DNA of 64,000 bases. It comes from Acanthochlamys bracteata (Eukaryota; Streptophyta; Magnoliopsida; Pandanales; Velloziaceae). Below the pieces are notes generated by a model. The model saw only the letters and a list, made by a program, of their open reading frames with translations. It did not search any database and had not been told where the DNA came from. The stretch's first letter is position 1. Each line of letters begins with the position of its first letter. The position numbers were made by a program, and so were the translations under genes. Of this stretch, positions 23,635-36,300 are shown piece after piece. The stretch is taken from positions 67,001 to 131,000 of the forward strand of contig CM034126.1 in the NCBI GenBank assembly GCA_019914995.1. The letters run 5' to 3'.

Positions 23635-25650
23635 TCATTTCTCATCAGGATGCTCTCTTCTTTCTATGAATTCAGGCTCGCTTCTCCTTTGACGGCTGCT
23701 TGATCTCATGGAGAACATAAACCCCAGAACAAACCCTATTGTTGCTGCAGACAGCATGGCTGCACAGACATACATCCCATCCTTGACTACATAACACCGC
23801 CTGTTGAGCCACCCTCTTCCATACTTCTGCCCTGCGTTCATGCTTGATGCAGCGCTAAGCATGATTGCTGCCAACCAAAAGCTCACCCTGGCAAATGAAT
23901 TCATCCAAGCCATGTTAGCTACAGTTATGGCATGAGCAGTATACTTTAGTTGCTTTTGTATAGGTTATGATGAAGGGATACATACTTGCAACAAGTTATA
24001 AGTATCGGTAAGGCATTATTATTTGGATGATAGATAAATATAGTGAATGATGGTGATGGTGAAGCATTTTTCCACCTCAACAATGTTTGTTTTTGGTTTC
24101 ATTAAAGAAATAGAAGAATAAATGATGGGCACACATGGTTCCATTTCATACGTACCCACCGATAGATACGCATGGTGAGACAAAAAAAAATCAAATTTAT
24201 TTTTCTTTTTATTCTTTTATTTTTTAAATTTTTTAATATTTATTTTAATTAAATATTTTATTTTATTTTAATATTTATNNNNNNNNNNNNNNNNNNNNNN
24301 NNNNNNNNNNNNNNNNNNNNNNNNNNNNNNNNNNNNNNNNNNNNNNNNNNNNNNNNNNNNNNNNNNNNNNNNNNNNNNNNNNNNNNNNNNNNNNNNNNNN
24401 NNNNNNNNNNNNNNNNNNNNNNNNNNNNNNNNNNNNNNNNNNNNNNNNNNNNNNNNNNNNNNNNNNNNNNNNNNNNNNNNNNNTTTAATTAATATATGTT
24501 AATTTTATTATAATAATATATATTTTTTAAATTTATTTAATTTTAATTGATTTTAGTTGGTAAAAAAAATAATAAAGTTATATGATAAAAAAATTAATTT
24601 ATAATTTATTTAATTTAGTTTATTTATATCAAAATACTAATACAAATTTAAACTAATACAAAAAAAAATATTTAAATTTTTCATAAAAAATTTACTTTCG
24701 TTACTCATTTATTTATCTATCTATTCAAATATATTTAATTTATTACACTTATTATATATTCAAATATTATAAATTTAAATAGTTATTTTATTTAATTATT
24801 TTTTATTATTTTATTTTTATTTCTTAATCTATGTATCTAAATATACCACAACGGTCCAATATTGTATTTTCTAGTAGCATTCCTTTAGCTAACAATTATA
24901 TAACCTTGTATCCTGTTCAAATCGTCTTATTCTTATGTGAGAGGAACAAGAAACGCATCGTAGCATGTGGTGTGACAACCTGTAATTATATTCTTTTGTT
25001 AACATGAAACTAAATGGATCGTGCAAATGCACAAACTGTTTGTTTATGCTTCTATTTTCTTCAGTGCGAGCGCAGAAAGATAAGCTTTTTACTTTTTACA
25101 ACAGTTCTGGCATGTTTCATCATGAAATGAAGTTAATTGAAAAATGCTATCATCATATAGAGACTGGAAAGGAAGAAGAGCACGATAAGGTGGCCGAGTG
25201 TATGCGTACCATGAGAGGACCATGAGAAAGATGCCCAGCTTTTTGTTTCGCTTTTCTGATTTGTTTACTCCTCTTCTTGCGCAGAGTTTGATGCCGGCGG
25301 CGGAGTTCCCGGTGATGAGTGCTAGGAAAAGGCAGATGATAGCGGCTATGCCCAAACCAAAAGATCTGCTCCTTGGCAAAGAACACAGGTTCCCGTCCAA
25401 CTTCATGTCGTTAGCCTGTAGCAGTAAATCAAGAAATTTATCCATCAATAATGACTGAATGGAGTTAAGTTAATTTGCATATAGGGTATAGAAAGACGGA
25501 ATTACTAATTAATGAGAGGAAGGCCACCTTAAGTTTGTTGGATTCAGCTGCTAAGCAGCATGAGAAGGAAAAAAGACCAAGGAGCACAACTGTCAAAGAA
25601 ATTATCAGAAACCCTCTGTCTTCGTTGACGACGGCAAGAGTGCTCGCCAT
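23635..25650 (-). CDS. DUF1218 family membrane protein
   Basis: Plant-specific four-helix membrane protein of the DUF1218 family; members such as VCC and the MWL proteins affect vein patterning and wall or lignin traits. Exons 25650-25528, 25415-25210 and 23887-23635 join in phase to give 193 residues, normal for the family. Hydrophobic segments are at about residues 13-33, 63-80, 102-124 and 149-166. Conserved features are the N-terminal CCLAAESNK, the CSLPRS loop, and Cys in LNRRCYVVKDGMYVCAA. The C-terminus is basic then acidic (FIERREHPDEK) and probably cytosolic. Intron 2 is about 1.3 kb, very AT-rich, and contains the assembly gap. The family is fairly sure; function of this member is unknown. 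Confidence 0.8.
24279..24483. other. Assembly gap (run of N)
   Basis: 205 unknown bases inside the long second intron of the DUF1218 gene, flanked by several hundred bases of almost pure A/T. The low complexity probably caused the gap. Nothing can be said of its true length. Confidence 1.
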
Positions 25651-26630
25651 AATTCTTGAATCTAAAAACGCTTAAAAAGTACTGGTGTTGTTGTTGCTGA
25701 CTTGAAAAGAGAGCCAGGTCGATGCTGAGTAAAGAAGGAGAAGGGATTCTCTGTTTGCTTGATGGTTGAGAGAGAAGCAGGGAGGAGGATTCATTTTGTA
25801 ACATCTGTCTACTGGAAGACATGAGAACTGGGAAGGGGTTGTCTTTTGGACTTCTAAACTTTGCAAGCAATCCATCCTTCGTGCCTTTTGGCCTTCTCAC
25901 ATCTTCAATCATTAATCAATTTAATCAAATATTACTTAGATCTGGTCAACTTCTGCAGATTGATTAACTTCAAGTGATGAAAGATGGGAATTGTTATAAG
26001 ATAATAGGTACAGAACTCCGAAATTTAATTGTGATTGTAAAACTTTAGATGATGAGATGGAGGTGGTTTATTATATTAAAATAGATGAAATTGAATAAAG
26101 GGAAATGGATGCGGTCTTAGTAGTAGTAGCTATCGATGTGAATAACGTCAAAAACGCGGCAGTCGTGTGACCCCATCGATTGGTTGATTTGAAGGGAAGA
26201 AAGACGGATCATCTAAAATGCCAACCGCCCCCAATGTTGATGATTTTTTTAATTTTATTTATTATAAACAACTTTCGACGAAATTGTTTATATTCCTCAG
26301 GAATTTCTACCAATTCTTAAAACTGACTAGTGAAAGAATTATTCATAAATTTTCTAAAATAATATATATCGGTCTTCATGACTACTGCTTTTGATTTATC
26401 AGCTGCTTTTGCAATGACCTGGGTTCACGACTTGGCGAGTGGATTGGGCGGCCCATATTTTAAGCCTATCATCACTCTTACGGATTTATTTGAACTTGAA
26501 GCACAAAACCTGTCGTGTTAGCGGTTTTCTTCCAACTTTTTTGGAGATACTTCCTTATAAAGCATACACATCTGATTCATTACTTACTTTGGTGACTACG
26601 GCGTTGTAGCAGCACTCTCATAAGCAAATG
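25651..26630. other. Upstream region of the DUF1218 gene and 3' flank of FAO
   Basis: Contains the presumed leader and promoter of the DUF1218 gene (minus strand) and the 3' side of the alcohol oxidase gene. No further gene was recognised; the 122-codon minus-strand frame at 25544-25912 overlaps exon 1 in another frame. Confidence 0.4.
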
Positions 26631-29600
26631 CTAGCAGGCAGGCAGCATGTTCTTCTTCAGCTTCCTTTTCAGGTCATGTAAGACGGACTGGGCGGTACAG
26701 TATGCAATGGCTTGCACCGTCACCATCGGGTTAACTCCGACCGCTGTCGGCAACACGCTCGCATCAGCAACATACAACCCTTCCACCTCCCAGCTCTCCC
26801 CTCTTCCGTCCACCGCTCCTTCCCCTTCCTCCGACGCCATCCTGCAGCTCCCCATCTGATGCGCTGACCACAAGGGCATCCCCTCTGCAGGCGCTCTCAT
26901 CGACGATCGCCTAACGAAATTCTCCCACTCCCTCAGACTCATCCTCCCCACCTCCGCTCTCTCTCCGTCACAGTTCGTCGTCCCCACCTCTTCTGCCCCT
27001 GCCGCTGCCATGAGTCTCAGCATCCTCTCTATCCCCTTCCGCAACACCGCCTCATCTCTTTTATCGAGTTTGTACGACACTGAACCTGAGGAGTTCACTG
27101 AGCCAGAGCCACGGTCACGAGACAAAGCAAACAAATGTGCCGTCCTATCAAACCTCGCCATTCGCGCCTTGAAGTCGGTACCGGAGACCCATGGCGTGAC
27201 AACGGAGAAGAGTCCCGGGTGCAGCGACGGAGTCTGGATAATGCCTCCGTAGTTACTACTATCCAAGGGTTCAACCTTAGACATGGCTGTGATGATTCCG
27301 CCCTCGTAGCTTTTGCAATCCGTGAGTGCTTTGGCGGCTTTGTCCGGGAAGTATCCCCAGGCCATGACCACTGGGTGTAGGTGCAGGTTCTTCCCTATGT
27401 GTTTGTTCTTAAGCCCGCTCCTTCGGAGTAGTACCGGTGTGCCAAGAGCCCCGCATGCTACGATGGTTGCCTTCCCCTCAATCGTGCACACCTGTAGGTC
27501 CTCACCGAACTCCAACAGAACGCCAGACGCTACTCTATGGCGCCGCCCGGACTTCTGACCGTTTCGGCTGCTATGGAGCACGCGGACTGCTTTTGCATTC
27601 GGGATGATGACACCGTTGCCGGAGCGTGCCATGTCAACTAGCCACGTCTCTGAAACTGCTGCCTTTTTTCCATCTCGGCAGCCGAAGCAACACCACCCAC
27701 AGTCATGATCCTGCGGAGCATTTCTCGGGACATCCTTGACAGGGTAGCCCATCTGTTCGCACCCTTTTCGCAAACCTGCATTGCCCAGACTCTCCTTCCG
27801 TGGGCAGGGTGAGCAGTGCTGCATGCCCATCCTCGTGATCACAGCTTCCAGAGCCTCTTCATAAGCGTCGCTGCCGAAGAGTTCCAGCCCGAGCTCTTCC
27901 CTCCACTCTTTCGTCACGTCTTCCGGCGTTGTCAATGCTGCCGCCCAGTTGATAGCAGAGCCGCCACCCACTGTGGAGCCGGAGAGTATCCCCAATCCCA
28001 TGTCCTCGGTGCATACTAGACCACCGCCCTCATACATTTGATCAAGGGTAGGGCCTTCAAGGAGGTTCAGTCCGGCACGGGCAAAGTAGGCGCCTTTCTC
28101 AATGACCACGACCTTGTAGCCTGCCATGGCGAGAACTCCAGCGACGACGCCTCCACCGGAGCCAGATCCAACAATAACAGCGTCACAGTGGATGGTAGGG
28201 ACGGGTTTGTCATGGCCTGGTATGCGGCGAGCAGAGAGGGGAATTCCGACAACAGCCAGGGCTGCAGATAGGGCAGAGCGAGGGACATCGACATGGACCA
28301 GGCAGCGGCGGAGTGGACCCATAAGGTGGTCGTCATCATCGTCGGTAGACTGCGGTTGTCGCTGGAGTTGAGGGTCAGGGCCGCAGTAGCCGAGGGCCTT
28401 CCAAGTAGGGTTCTCATTATTCTCGTCCAACTGAAGCGAAACCAGCAAAGTGAGAATCAAACTTGGCAAAAAACTGATCTATATTTGATCTAGCTAGGGA
28501 GCGTACGTTACGAAGTACGTCGACGGGTTACCTGGGTGAAGTAGAAGAGAGCAACGAGATACTTGATGGCGCGGTAAAGCATCCTAAGGTAGACGATGGA
28601 GCTCTTGGACCATGATAACAGGATCTCCTCGCGACGACGGAGTTCTATTTCGGAGAACTTGTGGAAGTAAGGGGAACGGTTCGAGAGGCTCTCGACGCCG
28701 CAGAGGAGGAAGGTGCCGTACCAAGTGGATAGCAGCCACAATGCCGTACGAAGTAACCACAACATAGCGTGCTGCAACCTTCCGGACATGTAGCTCCCAA
28801 CCTGCGTGCGGTAGACATTGCAAATTCAGGAACTAGTAGTATACGCTCGTGCATCATGCAGAGGGTTTTATTTATTTTGAAGCGACCGCTTAACCAATTC
28901 TTTTCATATTCTTTTTACATAATAACAAATTTGGTTTTCTTTGTTGTCACGGGAGCTATCACAAACTTTGACAACAAAATCTTTTTTTTTTTTTGAATAT
29001 AGTTATATTGATAAATAGTGAAACGTACACAACAACACACCGCATTCGTTTTCGTTTCTTGGAAAGGTTTAAAAGTACTTCAACTAAATAATTATTATAA
29101 AACTTTTCAAAAAATTAATTTTTGTTAATATAAATAATCTTATAACGAAGATTATTTGAACTTTTCTAATACTTAAAAAATTATAAAATTATAAAAAATT
29201 TATTAGAAAATTAGAATGAAGTTTTGACAAAAAATAATAAATACCTCAAAAAATACACTCCAAACTATCGAGATATATGTTTAACAGTAAACACACTACG
29301 CATGCATATAAGCCGGTAAAAATCTCGATGATAAAAAAAAAAAATTGATACAAGCTAGCTGATTGAGAAAGAACAAGAAGACGTCGATATAAAGGGATGT
29401 AAGAGTGATTCTGAAATTGAAATAGGGGTGACAGTGGGGTGTGCTTACTACTTGTGGGATTCCAAGCATGGATGCAGAGGTAAGGAACAAGGTGCCGAGC
29501 GATTGTGCGTCTCTTTCAATAATGCCTGCCGGAAGAACCTCAATGGACGGAAGCAAGGTATCGCTCAATGCGGTGATCGACTCCATCTCCTTCGCCGACA

Positions 29601-29844
29601 GCCTGTTCTCCAACGTAGTCCTCTCCAACGCTCCTCCTCTGCCGCCGCTCTTCGTCCTGGCAAAATTAACTACTTTACGATCATGATCGTGATCTTTCTT
29701 TTCATTTACATGCATGTCATTTTCTTCCAACTCCACGACCACCGTCGCTTCTGTTTTTTCGCCGCGGCCATGCCATCCTTTCTGCGAAGTCAAGTAGTAG
29801 GAGAGGGTGTGAGATTGAACAAACGGAATCGGAGACGAAGACAT
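26631..29844 (-). CDS. FAO: Long-chain fatty alcohol oxidase (FAO), GMC flavoenzyme
   Basis: Membrane-bound FAD enzyme that oxidises long-chain fatty alcohols to aldehydes with release of H2O2, in omega-oxidation and wax turnover. Exons 29844-29449 (or 29452), 28801-28532 and 28430-26631 give about 820 residues, a little above the usual 730-760. Exon 1 carries an unusual acidic, His/Asp-rich insert (KKDHDHDRK) before the conserved LSAKEMESITALSDTLLPS. Exon 2 has the membrane segment LWLLRTALWLLSTWYGTFLL. Exon 3 has the FAD loop VGSGSGGGVVAG at about 309-320, STVGGGSAINWA, the SAHQMGSCRM block with the catalytic-type His, and the GMC ending LYVADASVLPTAVGVNPMVT. Two donors three bases apart are possible at exon 1, differing by one Val. 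Start chosen at MSSSP after a leader; an ATG 45 codons upstream is in frame but less likely. It appears intact. Confidence 0.92.
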
Positions 29845-30009
29845 GGTAGCTAAGCTCAAGCTATATATATGTGGAACAGATTGGAGCGTGCAGCATGATG
29901 GTGGTGATCGTTTGTTTTGAATAAAAATTTGATTGATGAAATAATAAAAAGGGCGGAAAGAGGAAGGGATGGTGATCATCGAGGGATCGATCCATGAAAA
30001 CTATTGCAG

Positions 30010-30018
30010 GTATATATG
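30010..30018 (-). promoter_or_regulatory. Possible TATA box of FAO
   Basis: An ATATATAC-type element on the minus strand about 165 bases upstream of the chosen start. A second TATATATAG at 29861-29870 lies too close to the start codon to be its TATA box. Confidence 0.3.
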
Positions 30019-30096
30019 TATTTAATTAAGGTGCCCAAAAGAAAGAGAGTACATTGAATTCTTACCAACACGCATTGAATTCTCCCTGCACTTGAA

Positions 30097-30249
30097 ACCT
30101 TCTTGAAAAAGAAATATTGCGCTTATACTATAGGCATTTAAGCACCAACTGTTGCTACTAGGTAGCGTTAGGTTTAACCTTCTTGAAAAAGAAATATTGC
30201 GCTTATACTATAGGCATTTAAGCACCAACTGTTGCTACTAGGTTTAACC
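30097..30249. repeat. Tandem duplication, 80 + 70 bp
   Basis: The unit beginning ACCTTCTTGAAAAAGAAATA and ending GCTACTAGG...TTTA occurs twice in a row (30097-30176 and 30177-about 30246). The copies are nearly identical except that the second lacks about 10 bases (GTAGCGTTAG). The near-identity suggests a recent event. Confidence 0.9.
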
Positions 30250-33200
30250 TTCTTTTTTGTACGTGTTATTGAATATTGCAGGTTCCGTAGTTTTCAAACT
30301 TGGTCTCAGCAAAACTATGTCCTAATCAATTCGTGATTCCAGACCAGACTCATAAATGGTCTATAAGGGCGGGTTCTACTTTATTCATAATTCTTTTTTA
30401 CTTTACTAAAGAATAAATATTGACAAGTAATTAAGCTGTTAATACTCCAAAAAAAAGTTGCTACTGTAGTCAAAGTTCTCATCTTCAAAATTAAATGATA
30501 TGAAAGACCAGATTGACTGGAGAATCAATATGCAATCAACTCAGGAGCCAATTGAGGTTTTATTTTGGGTTGATTAATTCAATGTTTATATTTCTAACCG
30601 TTTGACCAACTTTCTAAAATTTAATTACGTTGGTCGTACATTTCACTATGTCCTTAATTTGTCATCCAATACTTTACAAATGGACGATCGATCCATCAAG
30701 ATCAGACATATATAATCAAATAACCCCCTTTAAATAATAAGGTAATTAAGCCTACAGGCACAAGGTATCTCTTGTAGTTTCTTAAATCATACCCAAAATT
30801 AAATAATAATAAAAATAACATGAATATTATTTGTGGTGATAATAACATAAATGTTTCCCAATAACATCCCCTCAAAAACATAATCATCACAACCTCATGT
30901 TCACAACAACCTTCAGTCGATGCTCTTTATATGACACCAAACAAAGTTCTGTTCTGTCCTGTTTGTTAGCAAGTTGCAATCTTTTGTTTTCCTTGACGGA
31001 AACGTTTCAAGTAAATTACATAAAACTGAGAGATGATGAAGGGTTTCCAGTACAAAGCAACGACGAGAGTATTCGTCCAGAAAGAATTTAGGTTGGCGAT
31101 TATTAATTTAGAGAGTAGGTGACAGTGAAAGCAAACCACCAGGTTGAATTGCAACGAACGAATGAAAATGAATATATATTATATTACCCTCAAACGAAGT
31201 TAGCGTACCATCGTTGAGGAAAGCCATATTTGATTCCTTCATCCGTTGATTTGTATCCATCTGCATTCAAGACTGGCTAATGAAAACATGAATGATGAAC
31301 ATAGTCTATTATAGTTATATAAGTAACTCCGTCCCTTGACATAGTTTGCTTCACTGCAACGCAAAAGTAATGATTCCATTCATTTGTCTTATCGTGCTTA
31401 ACTACTAAAGAACTCATGTCATTTACATGTTCTAGAAATTTACTTCAGCCTTTAGTTTACCTAGTCAAGCAAACAAATTGTCAGGCACAAATATACGCTA
31501 CAGAAATGAAACATACGCAAGGACAGTTTAGGTTCTTCAGAAAATATTCGTAGTTCAATTAACACAGAAATTCAGAAATTTTGTAGAACAGACTCTTCTT
31601 TTTCAGAATGAGAGTAGGCTTCTTTTTTTGTTTATTAAGATGCTTGGAACGAGCATGATACGTACGAAAGCGAAAAGCTAGGTAAGATAGTAAAATTATA
31701 CTCTTTCCAAGAATCAAATTGATGAACGTATAGATACATATTTGTTATGGTACTATGTCATCCTTGCAGTTGATGTGGCGAAGTTGTTAGGTATTTCTCT
31801 ACCTTCCCCCCTGTTTCTCGACCAACAGGAACTTAAAGAGGTTGTATCATACAACACTATGTTACAAACTAATTCTTGTATCAACTAAGTGATCAATCTT
31901 AAAAAACCAACAAACTTAACGTTGTTTATTTCAACTTTTAACTAGGCTCAACTTTTCCTTCCCATTCAGTATTACTCAGAAGCAACTAAACATACAACTT
32001 TCTATTTAGTCCTGACTGTTCATAAAACAACAACCTCGAGTCACCCGTCTCATCATTGCAATCTTGAAATGAACCCCTTCTAGAGTGCAGAAGATTAAGT
32101 TGCAGAGACAACTACTTATCTCAAGACGTTAATGAAGATATGCAATTTGTTACATGATGAAAGTGAACGACTCAGCATATATCGATGAGAGTAGGTTGCT
32201 CTGGACGCTAAATAATTTGGTCTTTTGATTTCCTTCTATGCAGGTCTTTCTTTACCCACATCAGTTATTTATGAAGCTAACTAGACTGACAGTGCTCTTT
32301 AACAGTATAGTCTGTATCGAATGAATGGTATATGTCATAATAAAAAATGCATGTATTAAGCATTATAGCAAAAGACTGTACTTCAGTACCGATGGGGACA
32401 TATGCATACACTCTGTAGTCCAGGTGCTGTTCAGAAGGATATGTTGCCCCAAAGTCAGAGAAAATGACAACTACTCTTGGAACTTGTAGAGAACAAGGGT
32501 TTATGTGCCCAACACAGAATGAACGAGTCCTGCATAATATAGTAAGAGAAGAACTACCAAATGGAAGCTGCGATCTGCTCTACTACTACTTATTTTGGTC
32601 AGAAAGTGAAATGATGTCAGATGGAAATTATTTGGGTAGACCTATGATTCCTTTACAATAGTAATCAATTTTAAGTTCTATCAATAGAAGTGTCATGTCG
32701 TGATCAGGTTGCTTTATCCTCATCATTCCAGTTTCAAGCCACGTTAACATAGCAGGTATTGCATAATTACTTTCGAAAGGAAAAAAGAAAATAGATTAGA
32801 GCAATTGACATGCATACCTTATTTATACATCTTGCTAGCAGCATTCCATCCTCTTGTGAAGCTACTGGATAACTAACAGACGACCTGCGCATATTGATAA
32901 GTAGGCAACACTACTATTCCAACTCTACCAGGATTCCTCTCCCTGCATTCCAAATAACATCTAATTACAATTAATATACCAAAAAAACATAGTTCGAAGC
33001 AAACAGGACTTCATCATCATAACAAAATTTACCATAAGCGCTAAATGGATTTTGGAATCGCTTTTAGCATTCAAAAATAAGGAGCCTCAAGTTACATCAA
33101 TAAACGTGATCTCCAACTGACAACAGTTGTTTAAACAAAGGTGGTCTCTGCACATTGCTAGCAGGTCAACTTGGAACCAGACACAAAGAGAAATAGGAAC

Positions 33201-33308
33201 AGGACCTTCTATGCAAGGGTATGATGATGCATCTTTCCCTTTTTTGCAGATATACTACAACACAAGTTACAAAATGTTAGGAGTGACTTTTGTAAGTATA
33301 AACACAAT
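30250..33308. other. Long spacer, weak exon-like minus-strand segments only
   Basis: No gene could be assembled. A stop-free minus-strand stretch at about 32350-32535 (reading VPRVVVIFSDFGATYPSEQ) and another at about 32818-32890 followed by a GT donor look exon-like but match nothing I know and did not join into a longer frame. The rest is AT-rich. Confidence 0.35.
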
Positions 33309-36300
33309 CTACACCATCTCAACCCCTGCAGTGCTCCCATCTTGAGGCCAGTCAGCATCACTAGCGGTCCTGTCTGCATCACTAAGGGGCCTGTCTGCAT
33401 CACTAACGGCTAACACAGGATCATCTGTTTTGCCTCCTGGGACTGCCGCATCAGGATTCTCAACAGGTAGAGGTGCTTCAACAGGAGGTTCCGTTACTTG
33501 TACAGTTGACACTTCATCGCTAAGTGGTTTTGCAGCAATATTAGTATTGCTGGACAAGCTCGGTGTGGATGAAGCTTTTGAGGACATCTGCATTGCTGCT
33601 CTAGAAGCTTGCAATATTTGAAGTCGGTAATCAGTTTCAGGGCGCCGGCAGATTTTCCTCAGTGGAACTATCTCCTACCATGAGGTGAAAGGAACCTCAT
33701 TAAATTAGATAATGGGGCCTTTTTGTAGGATAAGATGCTGACGGCTAAAATGTAAACTGGAGTATTACTAAGCTAAATTATTATTACAAAAGCATAATAG
33801 AGCTGACATGATTGGAACCGTCATTTTGAACAATTTGGTGTTTAAGATTGGACACTATGCAGTGTGTTGTTTGGTAAATGTTGCTAAAACCATGGTTTAG
33901 TATTCCTAGAACCACTGATTCAGTGCTTCCTCAAAGTGGAAAACATTTGAACAAGCAAGTGAGAGGACTTGGATCTCCTTGATGACTCTTAGAAAGTCTC
34001 TTATAGAATCCATTTTATCCATAACAGAGAAAGGATATTGAATGTCTGTCATTGACTAATTACCAAAGATGTCTTCAAATTGCTGGAAGCCTTTCACGAA
34101 CATTTTACATTCCATCAAGATGACAATTTTACCAGGATGGACAAGTTGAAGTAAGGATTTTGATTTTCCTCAGATATATCAGTCAAGTTATTCTAGGAGA
34201 GCGCATAGTTAACCATGCTATTAATAGGTAGAAAACACAGTACACACAGAGGAATACTGCTCCTTGCTGAGTACAATGAGAGGTTTCTATACAAAAGATT
34301 GGCAAGAGGAGGTAAAATGAAGGCGAAGAGAGCTGCAGCACAAAAGCACCCAGAACTTTGCTTATTCTTAAATTCTATGATCAAGATTAACGTATAGTCA
34401 TAGAAGACCAATAAAAGCATTTACCAAAGACCAGACCAGGATACCTCACTGCAATGATACAGAAGCAAGAAGAGACGATACCTCAGACTCATCATGATCA
34501 TAGCGGACTAGGAATCTGCAACGGCAGCCGCGTACATCATGTCTCCTTCTTTGAGCATCAATGACATGGGCATCAAAATATAGAGCTTGCTCTTTACCTT
34601 CCTGACCAATTGAAGAACAAAACTTCATAATAAGCAAGCATAGAGAGCTTCAAAATCGTTACACAAAAAGTAATGAAAACCCTCCATAGACATGGACAAT
34701 GTCAAAACCTTTAGCAGTAGCATAAAGGAGCTTTCAAGAATTACTAAATCATCCTCATTTCCCACTTAGAATCTCATTCCACAACGATGAAAGATATCTT
34801 ACTTAAAAATACCTGAAAACATAGTATGAGGTCTCCAGGCAGTACTACAACACATTCACCAGCTTCGCATGGAAGTGATCTTTGTCTCACGCATTTAACA
34901 ACATTGACCCACTCATCTTCTTCTATTCCAAATCCCGCAAAATGCACTCGAACTTCCTAAGAAAGAATCAACATTAGCAGCATTAGAAAACACATGCAAT
35001 GCATGTTCCACAACTTAATTCTGTTCAAGGATCTGAGAAAACCTCTAAGAGTACAGTCTGAAAACATGCTGTGAAGTGGTCTAAAATAATTCTTAAACCT
35101 CGCACATCTTCAATGTAACAACAACAACATCAACAAAGAACAACTAAACCCCATTCTACTAGGCACGACCAGCTACATGGATGATTTTTCATGCCATTGC
35201 TGTAGGGGGAGAAAAAGGGAATAATTTTCTAGACTATGCAACTTGCTGAGATAATGTCGAAAGTAGGTTTAACAGCAACAAACCTATAGGATTGACACTA
35301 TTAGGTTCATACATGATAAACGGTTTTAGACTTTCAACAAATACCTGTGTTTACCTACTAACTCAATTATGAGGAATAAAAAAGAATATTCTTCACTAAA
35401 ATACATGAAGGAGCAGTTGACGATAGACCCTCACCGGATCACCTGTTTCAAACATCCTGTGAGAAACAAATGCTGCCACGTCATACCTACAGACACAAGA
35501 ATAGGGTTAGTAAAGATTTCAGCATATGAAAATGAATCCTGGCCGCTCCACATCCAAGTAACATGAGTAAACGGAGAACAATCACCCATCAGAAAACTAC
35601 ATATTAAGTTGTTACACAACTCAAGAATAAGCAGAACAACTAACAGAATGTCACAAACATTCCAAAAGATTAAGGAAGAGAAGTCCCATCATGCAGAAAC
35701 TAAAGCACTTTTCTCCTCTTTAAACAAAGCAAACATGGCATTAAGTTAGACATTTTAACAACTCAAAGTAACTGTTAAAAAAATTCAGAGTTAGCTACTT
35801 TGCTCCTTCGTATGTTAATCCTAGACATCTCAAGCAACCATGAAAGTCTTTCAAAACATCATACAGTCTCAAAATTTAGCACACTCTGAGCTATTGGAAT
35901 ATATAAAAGAATGCAGAATACTTGACTTAGACATTAATTAATGTCAGCAGCCCCAACTCTAGAGACAATCCCGCCAGATTACGCTTTACAATTGTAAGTC
36001 CACCAAACTGGAAGGTAATAGAGTGATCAAAACCAATTTTTGGAAAAGGTGCTTTTTTGTCCAGTCAACCTGCCAGTCACTAGAGAGTCTTGAGAAAATC
36101 ACCAACAATGTTAGTCGACCAGATTCCAAAGGATCTTTGTTCCAGCAATTTAAATGCCCATAATGTAAATCGAGGAACATAGCACATAGGATCATTGTTT
36201 CCAAAATTACAAGTGGACCCTACCAAATATATGTCGATTCTTGTGAATATTATCTCTGAGAGGGATAAATTAATAGAACAAATATATTTACTTGCAGTAT

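Noticed and set aside
28067-28417. 116-codon frame within the FAO gene
   Set aside because: Same strand, other frame, of a well-supported exon.
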